Virus record (IMG/VR): IMGVR_UViG_3300022200_000019
Location: 1-64,000 of that record
Reading direction: 5' to 3' (one strand)
DNA: 64,000 bases
From: a virus
The position numbers and the translations under genes were made by a program. Below are positions 19,401 through 26,370 of the stretch, one piece after another; position 1 is the stretch's first letter, and the number at the start of each line of letters is the position of its first letter. A model generated the notes under the pieces. That model worked only from the letters and a program-made list of their open reading frames with translations. It did no database searches and was not told the DNA's origin.

Positions 19401-20635
19401 TTACTGGTAACTTAACAGTACAAGGTACTACAACTACTGTTAACTCTAACACAGTTAACATTGGTGACTCAATTATCACTCTAAACAGTGACGAAGCTGG
19501 TGCTCCGTCGCAAAACGGCGGCTTTGAAATTGAGCGTGGTACTTCAACTAATGTTAGCCTAGTATGGGATGAAACAAATGATAAGTGGACAGTAGGTTCA
19601 CAAACATTTGTTGCTTCAACATTTGAAGGTGCTTTAACTGGTAACGTAACTGGTAACGTAACTGGTAACGTAACTGGTTCTTCTGGTTCGTGTACTGGTA
19701 ACGCTACAACAGCATCAGCACTACAAACTGCACGCACTATCGCATTAAGTGGTGACGTAAGCGGTTCTGTTAGCTTTGATGGTTCAGCGAATGCTACTAT
19801 TACTGCTACTGTTGCTAACGACAGCCACACACACGCAAGTTCAACTATTAGCGACTTCTCAGAAGCCGTTCAAGACGTTGCTGGTGCTATGTGGTCAACT
19901 AACACTGAATCAGGTGTTAGTGTTGTTTACCAGGACATTGACGGTACACTAGACATTGATGTAAATGACTTTACAATTACATTAAGCGGTGACGTAACTG
20001 GTTCTGGTACAGTAACTAACCTAGGTAACGTTAGCATTACAACTACTGTTGCTGCTAACTCTGTTGCGCTAGGTACTGACACAACTGGTAACTATGTTGC
20101 TAGTGGTGCTACATCAGGTAACGGTATTAGCGGTTCAGTAAGCAGCGAAGGTGGTACATTTACTGTAACATCAAACGCTACTTCTGCTAACACAGCAAGT
20201 ACTATTGTATTCCGTGATGCTAGCGGCAACTTCTCAGCAGGTACTATTACTGGTACAGCTACTACAGCACAATACGCTGACTTGGCAGAAATTTACTCAG
20301 CAGACGCTGAAATTGAGCCAGGTACTGTTGTATGCTTTGGTGGTGACGCAGAAGTAACTACTTGTAACCACGATATGGATCGTAAGGTAGCAGGTGTTGT
20401 TTCTACTAACCCAGCATACTTAATGAACAGTGAAGCAGACGGTGTTGCTGTAGCACTAACAGGTCGTGTTCCTTGTAAGGTAACTGGCACAATCCGTAAG
20501 GGTGATATGCTAGTATCAGCAGGTAACGGCATGGCACGTGCTGAAGAGAATCCAGCTATGGGTTCGGTTATTGGTAAGGCACTAGAAAACAGCGAAGGTG
20601 ATAACATCATTGAAGTTGTTGTAGGTCGCTTATAA
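13481..20635 (+). CDS. Giant modular tail fibre/adhesin
   Basis: A 2384-residue protein, the longest in the window. The body is dozens of short beta repeats of the pattern T-L-x-V-T-G-x-T-T, as expected for a long trimeric beta shaft. Five larger modules of the type NLTVxGTTTTVNSTxVxxDDPI, DRG, WHNGTAA, GFFGxDxSxGEFVFI begin near 13613, 14429, 15410, 16808 and 19406. The first and last are an ERG/WDES variant. Three SDAATKAYVD-type segments separate blocks (near residues 500, 860 and 1765). The RFNT/GDGST pair lies near 1528-1630. The last 120 residues are the C-terminal domain shared with two other fibres. It has its own late promoter and terminator. Confidence 0.85.
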   Translation: MAITRIKNNQITDLTITAAKLANNTITAGKLEDNLTYGSNLTITGNLTVNGASTTVNSTTVAVDDPILLLAPDQAGAGALDIGFIGERGTDTNVAFVWDESADKFVAALTSSADSSSTITVSSYADMQVNDLDLAALTATGNASIGGTLGVTGATTLTGALAANGGITVDTSNFTVDGSTGAVTTASTITATGAISSSAGVSGTTGTFSSNVSAGGTLASTGDFSVNTNKFTVASASGNTSIAGTLGVTGNTTIGGTLGITGETTLASAIVSDLTAGRVVLAGTAGALEDNNNLQFDGSELGITGSIDVSSNVVIGGNLTVNGTTTTVNSTVVTIDDTIFTLGGDSAPASDDDKDRGISFHWHNGTAAKYGFFGYDDSLGEFVFIQDGSETAGVMSASSGLGSAAFGSMRVTDLTNGRVLLAGASGEIADSGNLTFNGSALSVTGTATISSNATVNGNLDVNGATTMGNLTIDGTSTVDMGANRVTNVATPTATSDAATKAYVDQEVSAGGSVLKISGDTGTDSVTTGAANDTLAFSGTANEIVTAVTDNTVTVSLPDNVTIGNNLSVTTDASVSGALTVTGATTASTIDASGAVGVDGNFDVNTNKFTVAAATGNTTVAGTLGVTGATTMSSVTTTGNVTVGGNLTVSGTTTTVNSTTVTVDDPIFTLGGDTAPASDDNKDRGIEFNYHNGTAAKVGFFGWDDSAGEFVFISDATNVAEVMSGSLGNAAFGSARVDDLTQNRLVIVGASGELADNSNLTYSSDRLTVAGTNGISVSNAAILSGNTEVGGTFQVTGATSLNGNVTLGDAGADAVTVTGTATFAQPADFDGGFTVAGSQTINVGSNRIQAVATPSAGTDAVNKSYVDNLLSAGFDISDGTDSQTISQGDTFIINGTPSEVNVAVSATDTLTIGLPDSVTISDALTVTGAATVGTTLGVTGATTLSSTLAAGNTTITGTLSTSGAATLNSASVTNNATVGGTLGVTGATGIDGNFDINTNKFTVNATSGNTAIAGTLGVTGATTLSSTLGVTGNTTVGGTLGVTGESTLASATVSDLTAGRVVLAGTAGAIEDSGNLTFNGTELGVTGTLDVSSDASVGGNLSVTGNTTISGNLTVSGTTTTVNSTVVEVADPIMTIGDDASDDNLDRGLKFKWHNGTAAKAGFFGYDESTGEFVFIEDATDTASVMSGSLGAAAFGTMRVADLTDNRVLLAGASGEIEDSGNLTFDGSALAVTGTASISSNATVGGTLGVTGESTLASATVSDLTSGRVVLAGTAGSLEDSGNLTFNGTLLSVTGNASTSGNITAGGTLSVTGTSTFTGAVTASSNATVGGTLDVTGATSLSNTLTVSGATALNGGLTMDTNKFTVADTTGNVATAGTLDVTGATTLTGLLTANGGITADSGVFTVADTTGNVHTGGTLNADGAATLGSTLGVTGATTLSSTLAVTGATTLTGALTANGTVSLDDAVVINESGADVDFRVEGSTNANMLIVDAGTDSVLIGTATPVTDASFVIGTTDSFMLPVGSNAERPATGVQGMFRFNNISTTPEYYDGSKWTQMSTEFTVIASETFNGDGATTAFTLQSSQTTASTIVSINGVVQLPTTAYAVSGTTLTFTEAPATGDVIEVRELTTTETVVSLSNTAGTATIECSEANSNIAVDCGTMTINGNLVATGSITANGDLAFGDANTDSITFNADVASSILPDVDATYNLGSSSAKWNNVYGVNVTATGTTTVADLTVGAGSTISMGSNKITGVAAPTASTDAATKGYVDGLLSAGTDIFSMAGDTGTASTMQTGDTITISGGTGLSSASTADTITINLDNSGVTAGSYGSSTAIPTFTVNAQGQITAAGTTSISSDMSIAADAGTGGPITVGTDTFTIAGGTNVNTSVFGDTITVNLDASPSVTNLTASGTITGALSGNVTGNVTGNLTGNVTSTGTSSFGTVSTSGNLTVGGTLNSDDITASTVTVSGNATITGNLTVQGTTTTVNSNTVNIGDSIITLNSDEAGAPSQNGGFEIERGTSTNVSLVWDETNDKWTVGSQTFVASTFEGALTGNVTGNVTGNVTGSSGSCTGNATTASALQTARTIALSGDVSGSVSFDGSANATITATVANDSHTHASSTISDFSEAVQDVAGAMWSTNTESGVSVVYQDIDGTLDIDVNDFTITLSGDVTGSGTVTNLGNVSITTTVAANSVALGTDTTGNYVASGATSGNGISGSVSSEGGTFTVTSNATSANTASTIVFRDASGNFSAGTITGTATTAQYADLAEIYSADAEIEPGTVVCFGGDAEVTTCNHDMDRKVAGVVSTNPAYLMNSEADGVAVALTGRVPCKVTGTIRKGDMLVSAGNGMARAEENPAMGSVIGKALENSEGDNIIEVVVGRL
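13613..19680 (+). repeat. Repeat array of the giant fibre
   Basis: The array contains a short repeat encoding GTLGVTGATTL-type units, with many near-identical DNA copies such as GGTGTAACTGGTGCTAC. It also has five long modules starting near 13613, 14429, 15410, 16808 and 19406. The number and spacing of modules is irregular, as expected from repeated in-frame duplication and loss. Confidence 0.85.
19640..19675 (+). repeat. Three exact 12-nt repeats (GGTAACGTAACT)
   Basis: Three perfect head-to-tail copies encode GNVT repeats just before GSSGSCTGNA. The same peptide at 23218-23253 uses a different 12-nt unit. Confidence 0.95.
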
Positions 20636-20655
20636 TCCTTTAGGGTTATAATACC

Positions 20656-20688
20656 AAAAAAGAAAGGGCGGAAACGCCCTTTCTTTTT
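20656..20688 (+). terminator. Intrinsic terminator after the giant fibre
   Basis: A 12-bp stem (AAAGAAAGGGCG with CGCCCTTTCTTT) closes a GAAA loop and is followed by more T. It lies 20 nt after the stop. Confidence 0.95.
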
Positions 20689-20714
20689 GACTAAAATTTC
20701 TAATCACATAACCA

Positions 20715-20722
20715 GATAAATA
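20715..20722 (+). promoter_or_regulatory. T4-type late promoter (GATAAATA)
   Basis: It lies between the giant-fibre terminator and the gene at 20744, with 21 nt between the element and the ATG. Confidence 0.7.
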
Positions 20723-20743
20723 TGTAAAAAGGTAAAGAATACA

Positions 20744-21643
20744 ATGGGCTTAACTAGACCAAGACTTGGACAATTCCAAACTACTACAACAGCATTCGAT
20801 GACGCTATTATTGTATTAAACAATAACGCTAGTAATGCTGATAATAATACAAAAGATATTGGTATTGTATTTGAACGTGGGGCTGACCAGAATCAGGTTT
20901 TTCTATGGGACGAGTCTGCTGACGAATTTATTTTAGCTAGTTCAAACGAACAAGGCTCAACGTCCGGCGATGTAACGTTAATCGGGTACGCAAATCTACA
21001 TATTAATAATCTAATTGCTGAAGGCAGTATTACAATGAAGGGTAATGTTGTCCTCGGTGACGCAGTTACCGATACAGTTACATTCAATGGAGCATATACA
21101 TTCCCTAGTGCTGACGGAAGTGCCAATCAAGTACTAGCAACAGACGGTGCTGGCAACTTGAGTTTTGTTAATGTAGCCACAACATTAGATGCTGTTACTA
21201 CCAACGGTGCCACAACAACAAACGCTATTAGCACTGGCGCTATTACTGTTAGCGGTAATATTGTTCCGAGCGCAAACGAAACATATAGCTTAGGTACTCC
21301 AACAAATAGATTCTCTACACTACACGTTGCTCAAAGCACAGTATATTTAGGCGAAACAGCACTTAGTATTGTAAGTGGAGAGTTATATGTAGATGGAAAT
21401 CCTGTCGCTGGCGCAGGTGACGCTTGGCCAGGATATGATGGCGATTATGATTTAGCAAAAGCACTAGCACAAACAACTTCCGAAACTCCGTTTGAGGAAG
21501 GCGGTGAAGATCCATTTGGTGTTGTACTAACACTTGTGTTTGACAACATGGACCCAGGTGGGCAAATTATTACATATGATTTAGCCGGCACATACGCAAG
21601 CGGCACAGCAACCGGAAGCCCTGAGGCTTACTTGGGCGCATAA
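20744..21643 (+). CDS. Fibre protein, short relative of the giant fibre
   Basis: A 299-residue protein. Residues 1-85 carry the module AFDDAIIVLNN, GIVFERGADQNQVFLWDESADEF, which recurs in the giant fibre and in the fibre at 21670. The middle holds the segment ATDGAGNLSFVNVATTLDAVT. Near residue 183, YSLGTPTNRFSTLHVAQSTV then YLGETAL is the same fibre segment as at 7820 and 18610. The last 60 residues are acidic and Gly-rich, with no match I recognise. The gene lacks the shared C-terminal domain. A late promoter precedes it. It is probably a fibre subunit or shaft part that pairs with its neighbours. Confidence 0.7.
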   Translation: MGLTRPRLGQFQTTTTAFDDAIIVLNNNASNADNNTKDIGIVFERGADQNQVFLWDESADEFILASSNEQGSTSGDVTLIGYANLHINNLIAEGSITMKGNVVLGDAVTDTVTFNGAYTFPSADGSANQVLATDGAGNLSFVNVATTLDAVTTNGATTTNAISTGAITVSGNIVPSANETYSLGTPTNRFSTLHVAQSTVYLGETALSIVSGELYVDGNPVAGAGDAWPGYDGDYDLAKALAQTTSETPFEEGGEDPFGVVLTLVFDNMDPGGQIITYDLAGTYASGTATGSPEAYLGA

Positions 21644-21646
21644 ATA
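21639..21646 (+). promoter_or_regulatory. Late promoter overlapping a stop codon (CATAAATA)
   Basis: The TAA at 21641-21643 that ends the preceding gene is part of CATAAATA. The next ATG is 24 nt after the element and has an AGGA-type ribosome-binding site. Confidence 0.7.
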
Positions 21647-21669
21647 TAGATATCAAACAGGATTAGGAA

Positions 21670-23874
21670 ATGCCTACAGTACTACAATTAAGACGTGGAA
21701 CAACCGCACAAAACAACGCTTTCACTGGCTCCGCTGGCGAGCTTACATTCAACACATCAACTGGTGCATTAAGAGCGCACGATGGAACAACAGCAGGCGG
21801 TGCTGAGATGCTCGTTAATACTGGTAGTAACGCAAATATTTCCCAATCAGTTACATTAACTGGTGCAGTCACTGGTTCGGGTACTATTACTAATCTTGGC
21901 GATTTAACTATTGCTACAACTGCTACAAATGACCCAACTATTACACTAGCAGGTGATTTAACTGGTAGTTGCACACTAACTAACTTAGGAAATGCTACAT
22001 TAACAGCAACTATTGCTGCTAACTCAGTAGCACTTGGCACTGATACTACTGGTAATTATATGTCTAACATTTCTGCTGGTACCGGAATTAGTGTAAGCCA
22101 CACACCAGGCGAAGGATCAACAGGAACTATAGCATTATCACATCTAGGGATTCAATCACTAAGTGATCCTCTAGCTGATAGGATTTTAATGTGGGACAGT
22201 AGCGCAGGCGCAAGTGCTTGGTTAACTGTCGGATCAAATCTAACATTATCAGGAACTACATTAAGTGCCGACACACAAGCACCTGTTGCTGGTACCGGGA
22301 TTAGCGTATCCGGAACAACAGTTTCGTTAGGAACATCAGGAGTAACTGCCGGGAGTTACGGTAGTTCAAGTGCTGTTCCTGTATTAACTGTTGACGCATA
22401 TGGACGTATCACTAGCGCAAGTACAGCAAGTATTACAACTGACTTATCCATTGCTAGCGACTTAGGCACTGGCACAATTAGTTTAGCTAGTGAAACAATG
22501 ACAGTTACAGGCGGCACTAACGCTAATACGAGCATTAGTGGGAACACAATTACAGTAAATGTTGATTCAAGCCCGAGTTTTGGCGGCAATGTTACTATTG
22601 CTGGTAACTTAACAGTAAACGGTACTGTAACCACAGTAGCTACAACAAATACAACAATTAGCGATAGCTTAATTGAATTAAATTCGGGCGCAGCTTCAAA
22701 CGCAAGCGACTTAGGTATTGTAATGGAACGTGGTTTAACTGGAGATAATGCATTTATTGGGTGGGACGAATCCGCTGATAAGTTTATTGTAGGTACAACA
22801 ACAGCAACAGGATCAAGTACAGGCGATTTAGTTATTACTGCTGCTAACCTAACTGTAGCAACTCCTGTTGCTAGCACAGACGCAGCGACCAAAGGATATG
22901 TTGATTCTGCTGTTTCAACAAGTCCTGTAATTACATTAGCAGGCGATTTATCAGGAAGTTGTACATTAACTAACCTAGGAAGTGCTACGTTAACAGCAAC
23001 AATCGCTGCCAACTCAGTAGCATTAGGTACTGATACAACTGGTAATTATGTAGCAGCAGGCGCCACATCTGGCAACGGTATTTCAGGATCTGTAAGCAGC
23101 GAAGGTGGCACGTTTACTGTAACGTCAAATGCCACTAACGCAAATACAGCGAGTACTATTGTATTCCGTGATGCGTCAGGTAATTTCTCAGCAGGTACTA
23201 TTAGTGCTAATTTAACAGGTAATGTTACAGGTAATGTTACAGGTAATGTTACAGGTAGTTCAGGCTCATGCACAGGAAATGCTGCTACAGCAACAAATGC
23301 AACTAATGCTGCAAACGTACAAGTTGATGCTGATAATCTTACAAATGCTACCCACTACATCACTTTCTCGGGTGCTGCAACTGGTAACAACCGTCTAAAC
23401 AGCGATACAGGGTTAACATATAACCCATCAACAAATACATTATCAACTAGTATTTTTTCTGGTACGTCAACAACAGCGAGATATGCTGACTTGGCTGAAA
23501 ATTACATAGCAGATGAAGCATATTCCGCTGGTACTGTTGTAGCATTTGGTGGTGATGCAGAAGTTACAGTTGCTAACACATTTGCTTCGCGCAACACAGC
23601 AGGTGTAGTATCAACTAATCCAGCACACTTAATGAATTCGGAGTTAACTGGAGACACAGTAGTAGCATTAGCACTAGCAGGACGTGTTCCGTGTCGTGTA
23701 GTTGGTGTAGTACGTAAAGGCGACTTAATGGTTGCTTCAAATACTCCGGGGTGTGCTATAGCATGGGGAGAAGAATTACGCGATCCGCCAGCAGGCTCTA
23801 TTATTGGCAAAGCACTTGAAGATAAATCAGGTCAAGGTGAAGGAATTATCGAAGTAGTTGTTGGTGTACGATGA
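21670..23874 (+). CDS. Tail fibre with Mtd-like N-terminus and shared C-terminal domain
   Basis: A 734-residue fibre organised like the one at 10495. Residues 1-45 (LQLRRGTTAQNNAFTGSAGE, AHDGTTAGGAEM) are the Mtd-type N-terminal attachment domain. Beta repeats follow, with one ERG/WDES module near residues 315-380 and an SDAATKGYVDSAV segment near 405. The run ATSGNGISGSVSSEGGTF to NFSAGTI near 460-510 is almost identical to the giant fibre near residue 2206. The last 120 residues are the conserved C-terminal domain (ARYADLAENY, GVVSTNPAHLMNS, RKGDLMV). The stop overlaps the next start (ATGA). Confidence 0.8.
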   Translation: MPTVLQLRRGTTAQNNAFTGSAGELTFNTSTGALRAHDGTTAGGAEMLVNTGSNANISQSVTLTGAVTGSGTITNLGDLTIATTATNDPTITLAGDLTGSCTLTNLGNATLTATIAANSVALGTDTTGNYMSNISAGTGISVSHTPGEGSTGTIALSHLGIQSLSDPLADRILMWDSSAGASAWLTVGSNLTLSGTTLSADTQAPVAGTGISVSGTTVSLGTSGVTAGSYGSSSAVPVLTVDAYGRITSASTASITTDLSIASDLGTGTISLASETMTVTGGTNANTSISGNTITVNVDSSPSFGGNVTIAGNLTVNGTVTTVATTNTTISDSLIELNSGAASNASDLGIVMERGLTGDNAFIGWDESADKFIVGTTTATGSSTGDLVITAANLTVATPVASTDAATKGYVDSAVSTSPVITLAGDLSGSCTLTNLGSATLTATIAANSVALGTDTTGNYVAAGATSGNGISGSVSSEGGTFTVTSNATNANTASTIVFRDASGNFSAGTISANLTGNVTGNVTGNVTGSSGSCTGNAATATNATNAANVQVDADNLTNATHYITFSGAATGNNRLNSDTGLTYNPSTNTLSTSIFSGTSTTARYADLAENYIADEAYSAGTVVAFGGDAEVTVANTFASRNTAGVVSTNPAHLMNSELTGDTVVALALAGRVPCRVVGVVRKGDLMVASNTPGCAIAWGEELRDPPAGSIIGKALEDKSGQGEGIIEVVVGVR
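23218..23253 (+). repeat. Three exact 12-nt repeats (GGTAATGTTACA)
   Basis: Three perfect tandem copies encode GNVT repeats before GSSGSCTGNA. The peptide matches the one encoded at 19640-19675 but uses different synonymous codons. Confidence 0.95.
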
Positions 23875-24542
23875 TTGAAGAACAGTACAGAACAGAGTAC
23901 GAAGGCGAATTTGTAGTAACTGGTATTCACTACAAAAACGGTAAAAAAGAACAAACACGTGAGTGGATCGATAATCCACTTGAACTCAAATCAATTTCTG
24001 GACGTGCAGTATGCGTTAGTGACGGATTAACGGTTGATGATTTTAACTTGTCAAGATTAATGGCACGTCACGGACTGTTAAACACATTAGCACTACACGT
24101 ATACGGAACCAATAAATTATATCAAAAATTCCACCCAAACTTTCACGTAACGTTTGACAAAGAAGACTTAGAAGATTTAGTAGCACAAAACTTAACAGAA
24201 GAAATAATGGTATATACTAATACCAGCAACTGTTTAAAATACCCTGGTGAGTTCTTTATTATCCCTTATGGTATTAAAAGTACAAGCGAAGCGATTGCTG
24301 CTTGGTTAGCATGCTTTGATGGGCATAAAGAAATTTATCTATTAGGATACGATCAATACACTAGAGATTCTACGCGACGCACTAAGCTAATTGACTCTGT
24401 TGAACGAGTTATTAAAGCGTATAGTTCAACTAAGTTTATTCATGTTATTAGAAGCGGTGAAACACCCGATGAATGGCGTCAGCACCTAAATGTAAAAACA
24501 ATGACTAGACCGGAATTTATTAGTCATTGCGATATTTCATAA
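23871..24542 (+). CDS. DUF115-like protein, copy 2
   Basis: A 223-residue protein. After an N-terminal extension, residues about 45-75 read GRAVCVSDGLTVDDFNLSRL. The second half has a STSEAIAAWLACF helix followed by KEIYLLGYDQYT. This matches the order SGPNAVNLA...KQIFLLGFDFGS of the gene at 2103, so I treat the two as distant paralogues in the DUF115/MAF-like group. The GNG motif of copy 1 is replaced by VSD. It is translationally coupled to the upstream fibre (ATGA overlap) and converges on the Nudix gene with a 19-nt overlap. A role in modifying or assembling fibres is inferred from position. Confidence 0.5.
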   Translation: MIEEQYRTEYEGEFVVTGIHYKNGKKEQTREWIDNPLELKSISGRAVCVSDGLTVDDFNLSRLMARHGLLNTLALHVYGTNKLYQKFHPNFHVTFDKEDLEDLVAQNLTEEIMVYTNTSNCLKYPGEFFIIPYGIKSTSEAIAAWLACFDGHKEIYLLGYDQYTRDSTRRTKLIDSVERVIKAYSSTKFIHVIRSGETPDEWRQHLNVKTMTRPEFISHCDIS

Positions 24543-24970
24543 CTGTACAATTTTTCCACAGTTTCGATTTTATTATAGATATCTTCGATATTAATAGTAG
24601 CCCAAAGTCCCGGATGTAGAGGCTTTGGAATAATTCCTTTGTCAATCCACGAATATCCTAAGTGTTCGTCGTTGAGTTTTGGAATAAATTCGTCTGTTAC
24701 TAAGCAAAAGAATGTGTGGTATATAAAATGATTATTAGGTCCTGTAAACTGTTCAATAGGAACAAGTTTAATATACTCTGGTAAACTGCCCATTTCTTCA
24801 GAGCATTCGCGAGTAATAGTATCTAATAATGCTTCGCCATTTTCAACCTTGCCGCCAGGTAACCCCCAATGATAAGGATGTTTAGGATCATTACGCATTA
24901 AGTACAAATAACGTTGTGTGTTATAGGCGTAGAACCAAATACCTACTGCGTTTAGATCACCAGTGACCAT
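24524..24970 (-). CDS. Nudix hydrolase
   Basis: A 148-residue protein with a complete Nudix box at about residues 40-61. GKVENGE, seven residues, then RECSEEMG fits G-x5-E-x7-RE-U-x-EE-x-G-U, so the metal-binding glutamates are intact. Such enzymes cleave X-linked nucleoside diphosphates, including oxidised dNTPs, ADP-ribose, dinucleoside polyphosphates and mRNA caps. The substrate cannot be told from the sequence. T4 also encodes a Nudix enzyme (NudE), but orthology is not established. The gene overlaps the gp15 stop by 19 nt and the DUF115-like gene at its 3' end by 19 nt. It is probably expressed from the gp14-gp15 transcript. Confidence 0.88.
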   Translation of the reverse strand: MVTGDLNAVGIWFYAYNTQRYLYLMRNDPKHPYHWGLPGGKVENGEALLDTITRECSEEMGSLPEYIKLVPIEQFTGPNNHFIYHTFFCLVTDEFIPKLNDEHLGYSWIDKGIIPKPLHPGLWATINIEDIYNKIETVEKLYSYEISQ

Positions 24971-26370
24971 TTGCCTCCCTGATACAACCCTTCATAACTG
25001 CGTACCCACACAGAACCATCCCATTTATATTGTAAACTGGTGGTCAAATTGGTAACATATTCTATTGATGCAGTAGTACTAGCATCAAAAACTACTGACC
25101 ATTGTGATCCGTTGTATTCAATGATATCATTGATGCCAGCAATTAATTCCTGATCATCTGTGCTTTTCCATGCTTGTGCCATGGGTGGAACAGTGGATCT
25201 ATCGTCAGAATCAGCACCATAACCAATGCTGTCTGTTAACAAATATCTCTGACCAACTGTGGCTACTGGCAGTTCTGCACCAGGGCCACTACGTTGTGGA
25301 TCGATGACAGCGTTAACTGGGGCTAGTGTGTTTGCAGGAAGCGTATCTTCGTCAACTGTGAACAGCATAATGCGATCATCAGTTGGATGATAAGCAACAG
25401 TACCTACAATCTCAATATCGTTAGTGTCATTTTCTAACCGAATTTGACTAATACCATCGCGTAACTTACCGTATTCTTCAACAACAGCGTGCCATAATAT
25501 AATGCTGTCGTCTTGCGTACTTAAACTTCCTAAATCTGTATTTGCTTCGTCTACGGCACTTGATTTTAGTACTTGCAATTGATTACCAATTAACAATACT
25601 TGATACCCATGCGGAGTAACTTGCAAACGAGTACCTAATAACAAATCATCGTTTTCTAATATGCTATTAGTATTACCGTTAGCATCAAATACACTGGCAA
25701 TGACTTTGTGAATAACACCAAGTTTAGTAACTTTAGCAGGCATACTGATCCATATTGGAAGAGTAAACGTTAGCGTCATAATATCAATTGGTTCATCATT
25801 GCCAACCGGAACGGTACGAGATGTATAGTTAATATCGTTAAGTTCAACAACAGTTAAACTAGTCCAATCAATATAATTATCAGTGCTTTGTATTTCTAAA
25901 CTTGGATTGAACATTGGAGAAATTTGTTCAAACAACTGCCATTTTTGATTTGTGTTTGTGGTCCAAATGTCTAACTTGATAGTTACATCATATGGAACTG
26001 GCATATGACGTTTAACAGTAAACGCATTGCCTTGCGTAGTTTCATAAGTTTCTGTGTCTGCATCCCAAGAACGCTGACGATAACTACGTGTGTCTACATG
26101 ATATGGTTCTTGCACACGTTCTCTTGCGTATTTTAATCCACTTACATAAAAACTCATCATCGGCGCACTAGGCATTGAATTAGCACTATTGTTTTGAATA
26201 ATGTTCTGAGCTTGGCGAGAAGCATCACCATAACGAATAGGAACTGTTAAGTAGGTTGGATTACCTGAGTCATCTTTGCCGTACTCTACTTGGAATCCCG
26301 AGAAGATTCTTGTAAATTGTAGCAAAAATCTACGTAATTGTTCGTCGTAGAAGAAATCAACTTGTGCCAT
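24952..26370 (-). CDS. 15: Tail sheath stabiliser/tail terminator, gp15 family
   Basis: A 472-residue protein. The N-terminal half fits the gp15 family: FFYDEQLRRFLLQFTRIFSG at 6-25, then VPIRYGD, PMMSFYVSGL, and the HMPVPYDVTIKLDIWTTNTN strand region. gp15 caps the finished tail and joins it to the neck. T4 gp15 has 272 residues. Here the C-terminal 200 residues are extra and end in beta motifs (VGQRYLLTDSIG, QWSVVFDA, KWDGSVWVRS) resembling small carbohydrate-associated or DUF2793-like modules. A similar motif ends the neighbouring gp14. The start ATG overlaps the gp14 stop by 1 nt, so the two are probably translated as a pair. Confidence 0.85.
   Translation of the reverse strand: MAQVDFFYDEQLRRFLLQFTRIFSGFQVEYGKDDSGNPTYLTVPIRYGDASRQAQNIIQNNSANSMPSAPMMSFYVSGLKYARERVQEPYHVDTRSYRQRSWDADTETYETTQGNAFTVKRHMPVPYDVTIKLDIWTTNTNQKWQLFEQISPMFNPSLEIQSTDNYIDWTSLTVVELNDINYTSRTVPVGNDEPIDIMTLTFTLPIWISMPAKVTKLGVIHKVIASVFDANGNTNSILENDDLLLGTRLQVTPHGYQVLLIGNQLQVLKSSAVDEANTDLGSLSTQDDSIILWHAVVEEYGKLRDGISQIRLENDTNDIEIVGTVAYHPTDDRIMLFTVDEDTLPANTLAPVNAVIDPQRSGPGAELPVATVGQRYLLTDSIGYGADSDDRSTVPPMAQAWKSTDDQELIAGINDIIEYNGSQWSVVFDASTTASIEYVTNLTTSLQYKWDGSVWVRSYEGLYQGGKWSLVI

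Noticed and set aside
13613-19680. Repeat array as a CRISPR or satellite
   Set aside because: Repeats are in frame, coding and of irregular length, and continue the fibre protein; spacers are absent.
13849-20610. Long open frames on the opposite strand of the fibre genes
   Set aside because: They mirror the Thr/Gly/Val repeat codons of the plus strand, have no ribosome-binding sites and give low-complexity Val/Pro/Thr products.
10495-23874. Diversity-generating retroelement suggested by Mtd-like N-terminal domains
   Set aside because: No reverse transcriptase, no template/variable repeat pair with A-specific changes, and no accessory gene is visible in the window. The N-terminal domain alone is common in fibres.
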